A DNA stretch of 22,013 bases from Bisporella sp. PMI_857. Taxonomy: Eukaryota > Ascomycota > Leotiomycetes > Helotiales > Helotiaceae. The notes below the pieces were generated by a model. The model did no database searches, had not been told where the DNA came from, and saw only the letters and a program-made list of their open reading frames with translations. Positions within the stretch are counted from its first letter, which is position 1. Every line of letters begins with the position of its first letter. Shown here piece after piece: positions 9,021 to 17,688 of this stretch. The DNA lies in contig JAJSPD010000205.1 of the NCBI GenBank assembly GCA_021307315.1, positions 1 to 22,013 on the forward strand, read 5' to 3'. The translations under genes were made by a program, and so were the position numbers.

Positions 9021-9250
9021 TGTTGAACAGGCTAGGTCTAAGGATCATACCTAGTCTATTGTAGGCACCGGTAGGCACCTGTAGGCAACGGTAGGCAACG
9101 GTAGGCAACAGTGTGGTGACATGTGAGTATTGTACCTTTATAAGTAAAGGGATTATCTCCTGTAGTTTAGGTTTTATAACTTTCAGCAATTGATACTTGT
9201 TTGCTTTATACTTTCTGAAAGCTACGTGACTTTTTTCTTTTATTTAAACA
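9021..9250 (+). mobile_element. copia-1 left LTR
   Basis: The 230-bp stretch begins TGTTGAACAG and ends TTTAAACA, so TGTT and AACA form the inverted ends. It is followed at once by a candidate primer-binding site and by an AT-rich interior with Gag and protease remnants. It has normal GC and intact CA dinucleotides, in contrast to the interior. The right LTR is not in the window, so the target duplication cannot be checked. Confidence 0.55.
9061..9110. repeat. five tandem decamers GTAGGCAMCG inside the copia-1 LTR
   Basis: Five consecutive 10-bp units begin GTAGGCA at 9061, 9071, 9081, 9091 and 9101, differing only in the last three bases. Tandem units in the U3 part of fungal LTRs often vary in number between copies and may bind regulators; that role is not shown here. 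Confidence 0.8.
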
Positions 9251-9265
9251 GGTTATAAGGCCCGG
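9251..9265 (+). other. candidate primer-binding site of copia-1
   Basis: GGTTATAAGGCCCGG directly follows the LTR. Copia-type elements often prime from the anticodon region of initiator tRNA-Met, whose complement is close to GGTTATGAGCCC. The match here has one substitution and one extra G, so the assignment is moderate. Confidence 0.4.
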
Positions 9266-9689
9266 TAAACTTCGACAGCGCTTAATTAATTAATCAACTT
9301 CGGAACGGATTATTTACGTTAAACAAAATGTCAATTAAAAGCAGTATAAAAACAAAAGTTAATACAATTACAATTGAAAGAATTAAGATTTTTAAGTTTA
9401 CGTACATAAACTACTATACGTAAAAAAATAATACGGAATCGGTATTGTATTAACGCAAAAAATAAATATATATCGAAACGAAGCAAATTATTAATACTAA
9501 AATAAAAAACGATTTAAATACAAAAACGCTTATCATACTTTAAAGTTAATTATCTCTAAAAAAGAGTAGCTTAATTATAGTACTTTTAAAATAGCTAAAA
9601 AAAGTATAAAATGCTATTAAAGTATACTTTAAAAACAAAACAGCTAATTAATAAAGTTTGTTACTAGCACAACTGGATTTTACAAGTAT

Positions 9690-9808
9690 TGTAACGATCG
9701 CAATAGGAGTAAGTTATACCCACTACGCCAACGGGCCAAAAGGCACTTGAATTGACTGGGAGTCAATTCCTTACTCTCCTATATATACGTCGCGTGCGAC
9801 ACGTGACA
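9690..9808. mobile_element. 119-bp LTR-like insertion with target duplication AGTAT
   Basis: A block of normal GC starts TGTAACG and ends CGTGACA inside the AT-rich copia-1 interior. AGTAT precedes it (9685-9689) and follows it (9809-9813), an exact 5-bp duplication as left by LTR-element integrases. It is best read as a solo LTR. Inside it GAATTGACT (9749-9757) and AGTCAATTC (9761-9769) form a perfect hairpin, nested in weaker GAGTAAG/CTTACTC arms (9707-9713, 9770-9776). Confidence 0.75.
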
Positions 9809-10458
9809 AGTATAAAATTTAAAAAAAAAGTATACTAACGTCCTTAACGCGTATTTAAAAAATTGTTAACGAGCTAAAAGCTTGTAGTAGCGATATTAGT
9901 ACTGTTAGTTACACGGAAGTTATTTTAAAAAACTTACTGCGTAACTATTTAACAGTTAAAACTATTGCGAATATATATCGCGGAAATGTAAAAATAGTTA
10001 AAACTTTTTTTTAGAAAAAAAAGCTTCGCTAAAAAATCAAAAATCAAAAAGTAATACAGAAAAGCATTACGCTATAGCCGCAAACAAAAACAATGTTACG
10101 TACTATAACTGTAGTAAAAAAAAAACATTTTGTTAAAAATTGCTCGAAAACTATTAAAAATCCGCTTTTTTTACAAGAAAATAAAATTAAAAATAAAAAA
10201 CAAAAATTAAGCAGCGGCCAGAATTAAAGCGATATTAAAAAAGCAAAAAAAGAGACTAAAAGTTTACGGAAAGTTAACTATATAGCTAAAAAGCTTATAA
10301 GTAATTTTTAAGTATTTAAGTAGTTTTTTGATTTTAGAGCAAATAATTACATAACTAGTGATTTATCGACGTTTTGTACGTTTAAAAGAATACAGTTTAT
10401 TTACATTATTATTAAAAAACAATACAGTAATAAAAGCAACAGAAATAAGTTTAGTTGT

Positions 10459-10637
10459 TGTCACAGACTAGGTTCACTCATGAGCTTAGTATGCGTGGGT
10501 CGCGTGCGCAGAGATATCGTGATGATATTGTTGTCTAGAGAACAGGAGAACTCATGAGGAGATCTTCACTAAAAAATAGGAGGTTCCGCATGCTTGGCGA
10601 GCTTGGCAAGCTGAGGGCCTGTGCTCTTCCCGTGACA
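10459..10637. mobile_element. 179-bp solo LTR with target duplication GTTGT
   Basis: A block of normal GC begins TGTCACAG and ends CCGTGACA (TGTCAC/GTGACA inverted ends) inside the AT-rich copia-1 protease region. GTTGT flanks it exactly on both sides (10454-10458 and 10638-10642). It is unmutated compared with its surroundings, so it inserted after the surrounding sequence was hypermutated. Its first bases resemble those of the copia-2 LTR, so it may belong to a related family. Confidence 0.78.
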
Positions 10638-11023
10638 GTTGTTATTTAAACTGTTAACTAAAAAAGCTTAGTAAACTTCGAGTTTTCAAAAGTTTTATAC
10701 TTAAAACGATTCGAGTCGAATTGTATTATATTGTTTGCAACAACTAACTAACAAAAAAATTTAGTTGTTATTCGGCATTCTGCTAAAAAAAAGCGTAGTT
10801 GTATATCGGAATTATAAAAAAAGCTTGTTTCGCTTAAAAAATCGAAACAGAACTATACATATAGCTATTTTGAAACCAAAAAAAAAAGCTTAGTTTAATA
10901 TATAAAAAGTTTAATTACATTAACTACAAGTATTTAGCTAAAACAAAAAATCACGTACAAAAAATAAAAAAAGTAAATACTTTTACAAAAAAACTTGTTT
11001 AAAAGTTTACTAGCTAAACAAAG

Positions 11024-11197
11024 TGTCACGTCGCGTGCTCCCAGGCACACGTGACCCATATTAGGCGAGCTCCCCGAGCGCCTCGTGTATATATAGCCTG
11101 CTCTCCTCGAGCTCCCTCTTCCTTCCTCAGCTATAGATTCTCGTATTGCACCACCGTTGCCCTTTGTATCTGTAGATCTACAGCGCGTGCCGTGACA
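11024..11197 (+). mobile_element. Gypsy left LTR
   Basis: It contains inverted GTCACGT/ACGTGAC near its start, a TATATATA box at 11088-11095 and a C/T-rich run up to about 11128. This suggests transcription starts close to 11127-11130, at or just before AGCTATAGATT (11129-11139). It is GC-rich with CpG and CpA sites intact. Confidence 0.88.
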
Positions 11198-11198
11198 T

Positions 11199-11209
11199 TA
11201 TTTATAGCT
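11199..11209 (+). other. candidate self-priming site of the Gypsy element
   Basis: TATTTATAGCT begins one base after the LTR. Its reverse complement matches AGCTATAGATT inside the LTR (11129-11139) at 9 of 11 positions, seven of them contiguous, and one mismatch would be a G:U pair in RNA. It is also a likely C-to-T change. In Tf1-type elements the start of the transcript folds onto such a site and is cut to prime reverse transcription. No tRNA-like primer site is evident. Confidence 0.5.
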
Positions 11210-12643
11210 CCCTTTAATCAACAGCCTGGAAAGGCCTAATATTCTTCTGAAAAGGCTCGAATACTTACCCTTTACGAAGGTTAGAATATCGTACCGGAAG
11301 CTCGAGGAGCTCTCGACGACTTACAGCAGCGCTCGTTTACCTCCTTTTTTTTCGAAGAAGTCGCAGCTCGTAAACTTACGCTCCGCGCAATCAAAGAGCT
11401 CTCGATACTATATCCATCCTCTGATTCACTCTATTTATTTTGTTATTTTTGTTACAAGCACGACAATAGCTAATTCTACAAACACACGACGCGGTGCTAA
11501 AAGCAAAGCAGCAACTACTTCGGGAGTATTACACGCTTAAAACCCCGGCTTTTCGCAAAGCGACGAAACAAGTCTATCATTTTCTGAGAATTTTGCTATA
11601 ATAGCAATACAGGCCACTTTACAGCAAATACAGGAAAAGCTGGCCGCCAGTAAAAAGCAAACGCGACTACAAGTTGCACAGTTCGTCGAGCTGAAAAAGC
11701 AGTTGACAACAGGAAACAAACTTATTTCGGAATTACTTTTTACTTAGCACTCAAGCTCGGACACTTTTTTCTGTACAGTAAAGCGGGAAATGACGGTGGA
11801 GACGCTACGCTTCGCTTATTTTTCTACTTTTGCTCGTGTTAAGGATATTCAGGAACTCGATAACGAGATAAATCCTATATACAAAAGCTGGGAAATTCAG
11901 CTGTTCGGCTTTTTTCGGCGTTACTCAAAAATGTTCGAAACAAAGCAAAACAAGCTAAAATACGTGTTTCGAGAAACAACAGGCCTAGTTTAAAGCTTTT
12001 TGAAAAACAGAATGAGCTTTTTGTTGCTTATACGCTACACAACAGTAACTGAAATGCTCGAAACGCTTATTATAAGTATAGTAAACGCTAATAAGCAAAT
12101 CGAGCAGCGGAAAGAATACCACAAGTTTTATATAACAAATTCAGAAAGCTTCGCTAAGTTTAAACATAGGTTTTTTTTTTGTGCAAATAAAGCTAACATT
12201 CTAGTCTTGAAGCAGCAAAAAAACATGTTCCAGAAACTAAAGCCGAACTTTCAATTACAACTAGCTTTTATTCGTCGATTAACGAAACTTATTTTTGCTA
12301 GCTTTTGTAGCCTGGCTCACGGTGTTTACCAAAACTCGGTTACAGCCAATCAGCGGCTTCGTACTCGCTAAGCTCGACAATTTTTTTTTCGGCAACTTTT
12401 ATTTCGGCAACCTTCTTTTTAAGCTGTTGCTAGTACATCTCGGAAAAGCCAAAAGCCGAGCAAAAGTCTAACTGCTGCTACTTTATTTCTTTTATTTCCA
12501 GCTCGTTAAAACTCGGCCTTTTTAAGCAAGAAACGCTCGTCAATCTTAAAAGTGGCTACCGTTAGCACTTGCTACAATTGTAAAAAAGCAAAGCACTACG
12601 CTACAAGCTGCTTTTTGCCGCGCAAGCCAAACACGGCGCTAAA

Positions 12644-12762
12644 TGTCAGGTTCCGTACTGGTATATGTAGTAGGATAAGCTTTCTGACATGCGACGTCGG
12701 ATATTGTACCTTTTTGGCCCGCTTAGTGCTGTGGTAAAGCTTATCAACCCTGGCATCTGACA
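12644..12762 (+). mobile_element. TRIM left LTR
   Basis: 119 bp, identical to the right copy. A TATA-like GTATATGTA lies at 12661-12669, about 30 bp before GACGTCGGATATT (12693-12705). The latter would be at the start of the transcript and is complementary to the primer site after the LTR. Confidence 0.88.
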
Positions 12763-12763
12763 G

Positions 12764-12776
12764 AATATCCGACGTC
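12764..12776 (+). other. self-complementary primer-binding site of the TRIM
   Basis: AATATCCGACGTC starts one base after the left LTR and is the exact reverse complement, over 13 bases, of GACGTCGGATATT in the LTR (12693-12705). This is the geometry of self-primed Tf1/sushi-type elements, where the 5' end of the RNA anneals next to U5 and is cleaved to make the primer. No tRNA match is needed. Confidence 0.72.
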
Positions 12777-12870
12777 ACCTGAATACGTAATTCTGAGATT
12801 AGGCGAGGCCGCGTGCCAAGCATCAGGTTCTCTGGTGTTGCTTAGCGAGGATCCGCATTCGGAAGAGCGT

Positions 12871-13016
12871 CACGTGTAAAAGTTGCAAGCACGTGATTAC
12901 CTCTATGGTTAACTGCATATTATGCATTTGTGGGCACGTGGCAAATAGCCGACGCGTCACGTGTCAAAGGCACGTGATAGCACAAGGCATCGGAGGCGGC
13001 TGAAGAGCATCACGTG
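12871..13016. promoter_or_regulatory. cluster of six CACGTG palindromes
   Basis: CACGTG occurs at 12871, 12890, 12935, 12958, 12971 and 13011, within 146 bp of the TRIM interior. Flanks differ (GTCACGTGT, GCACGTGAT, GGCACGTGG, TCACGTGGC), so this is not a simple tandem repeat. CACGTG is a bHLH binding core; a role in expression, packaging or targeting is inference. Confidence 0.6.
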
Positions 13017-13020
13017 GCAC

Positions 13021-13056
13021 GAATCCCGAGGACGGGATTCCTGAAGGGGGGTGCCC
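13021..13056 (+). other. hairpin and polypurine tract before the TRIM right LTR
   Basis: GAATCCCG (13021-13028) and CGGGATTC (13033-13040) form a perfect 8-bp stem with a 4-base loop. GAAGGGGGG (13043-13051) follows, a short polypurine tract five bases before the right LTR, where plus-strand synthesis would start. Confidence 0.7.
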
Positions 13057-13175
13057 TGTCAGGTTCCGTACTGGTATATGTAGTAGGATAAGCTTTCTGA
13101 CATGCGACGTCGGATATTGTACCTTTTTGGCCCGCTTAGTGCTGTGGTAAAGCTTATCAACCCTGGCATCTGACA
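13057..13175 (+). mobile_element. TRIM right LTR
   Basis: 119 bp, identical base for base to the left copy, then CTAAA of the target duplication. Identity points to a recent insertion, or to later gene conversion between the repeats. Confidence 0.88.
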
Positions 13176-13264
13176 CTAAAGCTTCTAAAGCTAAGCTCTT
13201 TAAGCTTGGCGGAGGACTTTTTAGCATTAGAGGCGTTTAGTTCAAGCTCTGAAAATGAAAAAAA

Positions 13265-16200
13265 GTCAGAGAATAAAAAGCTCTGAAAAAAGTCTTCTTT
13301 TCAAAACGTACTAAAAGAAAAGATAAAAATCATGCTATTTTTGACTTACGTCGCTTTATAAGCGGAGATGTTTTCACTATTTTTTGTAGTTTAATTAAAA
13401 ATGGATATTTTTACAGCACTTTTAGCTTTATCGATACCGGAGCAAACGCTTTTTTTCTAATTCACAACTTGCTAGCCGAGCAGCTTATTACTAAATGCGG
13501 AGCTCGACGTTTTTAACTTCTTTTTTTTATTAAAGTAAAAAGCTTCGACAGCGAGCGCGCGAAGCTTATTACCGACGTTATATTACTTTTTTTTACTGTC
13601 GACGAAAAACGTTTTTCAGAACAGCCTTTTTTTATTGCTAATTTAGGTTTTTACGACGTGATTATCGGGCGTAAATGGCTAAAACAACAAAACGCTTAAT
13701 TAAGTGTTAAAGATAGAATCATCAAGTAGCCGGACCGCTTTTCTCCTACAGAATCCTTCGACAAGCTGATTCTCGTCACTCAATTCTCGCTCGCTCTTCA
13801 AGTGCCCGACGAAAGCGCACAGAAAAATGCGGACAAGCGCGACGCAAAGCAAGCTATCGCTAAGCGCGAAGCTTTAGCACGCCGTGTGCAAGAGCCTTTG
13901 ATCGTTTCCTCGATCCTGGCAAGGCCTATTCAGCTCGACGAGCCACCGAAGCTAGTGCTGAAAAAGCTTTCCATTTTTCAGCACGAAGCTCGCGCGTTTC
14001 CTAGTTATACTGACAAAGCTCAAGCGCTTCTCACCCTTCAGCGCGAAGCGCTCGAGCCACTGGTCGTCCTTTTAGCACTAACTAGGCCCTAGCAGCTATT
14101 TCTGTTCTCGGAACAAAACAGCATTAAGCTCGCTATTTCGGCGAAAGCAGCTGTCGACAAAAGCTTGCTAAGCATAAATATAGCGCTCATTAGCGCACCC
14201 GCGTTCACGCTTTATACACGTTAAAAAAGCAATCTGGTGTTTGTAACAAGTTTGTATAAAATCGATCAAATCCTGGAAAAGCGGAAAATTATAGCTCGCA
14301 AGCTTTTTAACTTATTAAATAAAGTCCACGTGTTAATAGCAAAGCTAGACTATAGTAAAAACGAGGCTTTGGTTCAAGCTAAAATCTTTAAGTTTTATCG
14401 AGATCGCTTTATTGCGTTTTCGAAAAAAACTTCTAACGAAATACTTTCGTTACGTTTTAAAGTAAACTACAAAATCGAGCTTACAAAGCCAAATTCTCTG
14501 AGCTATAGCTTTTTTTACAGAATAACTACAAAAAAGCTTTTCGCTGTTAAAAAGTACTTGCTCGAGAATTTGAGTAAAAGCTTCATTGTTGAAAGCCAAG
14601 CTTTTTTTGCGTTTTTTGTCTTTTTCGTTAAAAAAGAAAATAAAAGCCTCTGCTTTTGTATTGATTACTGTAAGCTCAATTCGATTACTCGAAAAAATCA
14701 ACACTCGCTTTTTTTAATCGACGAAACGCTAGCACGTTTAGCGAAGACCAAAATTTATACTAAGTTTAATATTCGTTAAGCGTTCTATTGTATACGTATA
14801 GATCTTAACTTAAAAGAGCTTACAACGTTCCGCACACGCTATAGCTTTTACAAGTGCAAAGTGCTTTTTTTTGGCCTGACGAACGGCCCGGCCATATATT
14901 AAAAGTATATAAACAGCGTGCTTTTCGACTATTTGAATAACTTTTGCACGGCTTACTTAAATAATATTTTAATTTTCTTTAACAGCAAGCGCGAGCACGT
15001 AAAACATGTCCGCAAAGTTCTCGAACAGTTACAAACTGCCGGCCTGCAAATAAATATTCGGAAAACAAAGTTCTACATAACTCGCACTAAGTATCTAAGC
15101 TTTATAATTACAACAAAAAGTATCGAAGTAAACTCTGAAAAAATTTCGGCTATTATTTTCTGAGCTTAGCCAACTAATGTGCGCAGCGTACAGTTGTTTT
15201 TGGGATTTTGCAACTTTTACCGGCGTTTTATTAAAGATTACGGGCGCTTAATATTTTTTTTAACGCAGCTTACAAAAAAAAACGTTTTTTTCAAGTTTGA
15301 CAAAAACTGCCAAAAAGCATTTGCGTTGTTTAAAGAATTTTTGACAGCTGCTTTCGTGCTGCAACATTATAATTACGAACTTGAAAGCTTAGTAAAAACA
15401 AACGCGAGCGACGAAGTCGTAGCAAAAGTGCTTTTACAACGCAAAAGCTTTGAAGATTTATAGCTCTTTGTAAAGTACTTTTCGAAAACTATAACTTTTG
15501 CGGAGCTTAATTACTAAGTGCATAACAAAGAAATACTAGCTATTGTACGTTCGCTAATACAGTAGCGAGCAGACTTAGCAAGCATTACTTTTTTTATTTA
15601 AGTGCTTACTGACTATAAAGCACTCGAGTACTTTATAACAAGCAAAGCGCTGAATGCTCGCTAGGCTCGTTAAGCGGAAGTGCTTTTTGAGTTTTACTTT
15701 AATATTATGTACCGCTCAAAAAAAGCTAACAAAAAAACAGATACTTTAACAAAAAAAAAGCAAAACGTAGCTTTTCAAAATGCTTTAAAAAAGGAAACTC
15801 GCGACTAAGTTTTGCTAAGCCCCGACCGAGTAAATGCTCGTATTTTGGCTCAGTTGCTTATAGCCGCACTCGACTTTTCACTAAACTAGGCCGAGCGTTC
15901 AAAAAAAGATTCTTTTGCTTCCGAGAACTTTGATCTAGTAAACCAACTGTTTGTAGCAAACAAAAAAAGCATCGAGCTAAAGCTTATGCGTGCCTAAGCT
16001 CGCGCTAGAGCCTAAAACTGGGAACTGAAGAACGAACTGCTTTTATAGCAAAGAAAGCTTGTAGTGCCGACAAAAAAAACGCTTCACGCACAACTTTTGA
16101 ATAAAGTTTATGCTTAAGTGTCGACAGCGCACTTAAGAATTTTTAAAACGAAACTTTTTGTTGCTCGGAACTACTAATAGAAAAGTTTTTCAAGCGACGT

Positions 16201-17509
16201 GTCCGACTACGTTCACTTTTGTAAAGCATGCCGGAAAGCAACTGTACCACGCGACTGCACGCCTGGCTATTTGCACTCGCTTTTTATCCCCGACCGGCTA
16301 TAGCAGCACGTGTCTATAAATTATAAGTCGTTCCCGGCAGCAAAAGACGAACACAACAACTTTTTTGTAATTGTCGATAAATTCTGCAAACAAGCTATAT
16401 CGATTCTTTGTTTAAAGTCGGCAAATGCTCGAAATATAGCTCGTATGTACGTCGAACGTATTTATTGCCGTTATAAAGCTCTTTAAACAATAGTGTTAAA
16501 TAAAAGCCTTTAGTTCATTTCGTCGTTTTAGAACGAGTTTACGCGCATTTTAAAAGTAAAGTTAAAGCTTTTTACAGTATATTACTTTTAAACGGACGGC
16601 TAAACAGAAATCGTTAACTAGTATATTAACTTACGGCTTCGGCCTTTTATTAATTACTATCAAAACGACTAGTTAAAGCTGATTTTTATAATAGACTACG
16701 CGCAGCTTACGCTACTGTACGAAAGCCTAAAAATAATGTTTTTGTTCGAGGTTCAATACGGCTATAAGCCGAACACGTTTTAGAACTGGGAACCCGCGGA
16801 AAAAGCACTAAAAAACGCGCGGGAAAAGCTCAACCAGAAAAAAGCTTAAGCATACGCGCAAAGAATGCACGAAGCATAAAAAAAAGCCAAAAAGTGCTTG
16901 CAACGAGCACAGAAAACCCACGCTAAAAACGCTAACAAGCGCCGCCGATCAGTAGATTTCGGAATAAATGACTATATTTACGTGCTAGCAAAAAACTAGC
17001 GCAAAAAACGGCTTAGTGCTAAGCTCGACTTTCAAATAGAAGGTCTTTGGTTTATTATCGCTCAAGAAAGCTACTTTTTCCGATTAAGGCTTCCGAGCTT
17101 TATGAAAATACACTTTATGTTCTCAGCCGATTGCTTGTATAAAGCAAAAAATGTTTTTTTGCCAAGACAAGTTGCGGAAAAAGCTGAGCCAATTGTAGTT
17201 CAGAACGAGCTAAAGTAAGAACTAAAAAAAGTACTGGCTTGTAAACTTGTACGTAAAAAGCTTAAATACAAAGCTCGCTAAGTAAGCTAGAAAAAAGATC
17301 CCGAGTAGTACTTTGCTTCTGACTTGAAGTACGCTTTTTATTTGTTGAAAGCGTTCCATTTACAGAACTTAAGCGCAGAAAAGCCGCCCTTGAAGCTAAA
17401 GAATTGGATTAAAGCATAGAAAAAAAGTATTGACAACTATAACTACCTAAATAGTAACCTGCTTTGCTCTCAAAGCTCGAAAGCGAGCTTTTTCCGGAGG
17501 GGGGGGTGA
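13265..17509 (+). pseudogene. pol: Gypsy pol: protease, RT, RNase H, integrase, chromodomain; inactivated
   Basis: Replication polyprotein readable in one frame from about 13265 to TGA 17507-17509, with dozens of stops but no frameshift that I can find. Protease: IDTGANAFF at 13430 and DVIIGRKWL near 13660. Reverse transcriptase: FCIDYCKLNSI near 14660, motif A as TKFNIR with Asn (14768) in place of catalytic Asp, and the YxDD box as YLNN (14954-14965). RNase H: KTNASD with Asp-to-Asn; HNKEILAI and LTDYKALEYF are kept. Integrase: CKAC zinc region near 16216, both catalytic Asp positions now Asn (16319, 16499), Glu kept (16607). Chromodomain near 17200-17370 with its Trp codons changed to TAG. 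Stops stand mainly at Gln (CAA/CAG) and Trp (TGG) positions, so both strands were mutated C-to-T. The product would be inactive. Confidence 0.88.
17496..17506 (+). other. polypurine tract of the Gypsy element
   Basis: GGAGGGGGGGG lies three bases before the right LTR and overlaps the last codons of pol, whose TGA abuts the LTR. Such a tract primes plus-strand DNA synthesis. Confidence 0.8.
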
Positions 17510-17683
17510 TGTCACGTCGCGTGCTCCCAGGCACACGTGACCCATATTAGGCGAGCTCCCCGAGCGCCTCGTGTATATATAGCCTGCTCTCCTCGAGCTC
17601 CCTCTTCCTTCCTCAGCTATAGATTCTCGTATTGCACCACCGTTGCCCTTTGTATCTGTAGATCCACAGCGCGTGCCGTGACA
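17510..17683 (+). mobile_element. Gypsy right LTR
   Basis: Same 174 bp as the left LTR except C at 17665 where the left copy has T. The left-copy change is CA-to-TA, the RIP-type direction. CAAAG follows directly (17684-17688). Confidence 0.9.
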
Positions 17684-17688
17684 CAAAG

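Larger units (their letters stand above)
9266..11018 (+). pseudogene. copia-1 gag and protease remnants, hypermutated
   Basis: Extremely AT-rich sequence with stops in every frame. Copia-type content is still readable. A zinc-knuckle remnant lies near 10101-10143 (Tyr-Tyr-Asn-Cys, Lys run, His, then Lys-Asn-Cys); its first Cys has become Tyr and the A-run is one base out of frame. At 10330 an aspartic protease remnant reads DFRANNYITSDLSTF, where active copies have DSGA. The two short LTR-like insertions (9690-9808, 10459-10637) interrupt it and the Gypsy element interrupts its right end. The interior resumes at 17689. No functional protein can be made. Confidence 0.6.
12644..13175 (+). mobile_element. 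532-bp miniature LTR retroelement (TRIM) nested in Gypsy gag
   Basis: Two identical 119-bp repeats (12644-12762 and 13057-13175), each beginning TGTCAG and ending CTGACA, flank a 294-bp interior. CTAAA precedes (12639-12643) and follows (13176-13180) as a perfect target duplication. A primer-binding site and a polypurine tract are in place, but no coding frame is present, so it is a non-autonomous terminal-repeat retrotransposon in miniature that would need proteins in trans. It is GC-normal and free of the mutations seen around it. It sits 32 bases after the Gag zinc knuckle. I do not recognise the family. Confidence 0.88.
11430..13263 (+). pseudogene. gag: Gypsy gag, broken by stops and by the TRIM insertion
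   Basis: Structural capsid-nucleocapsid protein. One frame can be followed from about 11430 to about 13263 with stops at 11538, 11745, 11991, 12369 and later. Order: a Ser/Thr-rich start, a helical region (ATLQQIQEKLAASKKQTRLQ), the capsid domain (YKSWEIQLFGFFRRYSKMFE; EYHKFYITNSESFAKFKHRF; QLAFIRRLTKLIFASF) and the knuckle CYNCKKAKHYATSC at 12570-12611, an exact CX2CX4HX4C. The TRIM with its duplicated target adds 537 bp, a multiple of three, and the frame continues after it as an acidic Ser/Glu/Lys tail. Pol lies in the -1 frame relative to Gag; the switch would fall near 13255-13275, at an A-rich run before TGA. The start codon is not identifiable. Confidence 0.8.
11024..17683 (+). mobile_element. 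full-length Ty3/Gypsy chromovirus, coding region dead
   Basis: LTRs at 11024-11197 and 17510-17683 (174 bp each, ends TGTCACG and CGTGACA) differ at one base (T at 11179, C at 17665). CAAAG flanks the element on both sides (11019-11023, 17684-17688), an exact 5-bp target duplication. Order inside: primer-binding site, Gag with zinc knuckle, protease, reverse transcriptase, RNase H, integrase, chromodomain, polypurine tract. This is the order of Ty3/Gypsy chromoviruses (Tf1/sushi group). Gag and Pol carry many stops. A miniature LTR element sits in it at 12644-13175. Without that insert and its duplicated target it measures about 6.1 kb. Confidence 0.92.

Noticed and set aside
9061..9110. Short regularly spaced repeats as a possible CRISPR array
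   Set aside because: Units are contiguous decamers without spacers, in a eukaryotic LTR.
8983..9189. 68-codon minus-strand frame
   Set aside because: Runs through the decamer repeat and the copia-1 LTR border; chance frame.
11051..11239. 62-codon plus-strand frame
   Set aside because: Lies inside the Gypsy LTR and crosses into the leader; LTR sequence, not a gene.
12596..13227. Two minus-strand frames sharing an identical peptide
   Set aside because: The shared peptide is the translation of the two identical TRIM LTRs, not a duplicated gene.
14450..14704. 84-codon minus-strand frame
   Set aside because: Antisense of the Gypsy reverse transcriptase region, whose plus-strand motifs are clear.
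11129..17683. G-to-A changes as APOBEC-like editing of retroelement cDNA
   Set aside because: Both Trp-to-stop and Asp-to-Asn (G-to-A) and Gln-to-stop (C-to-T) changes are present on the coding strand, so both DNA strands were hit, as in RIP.
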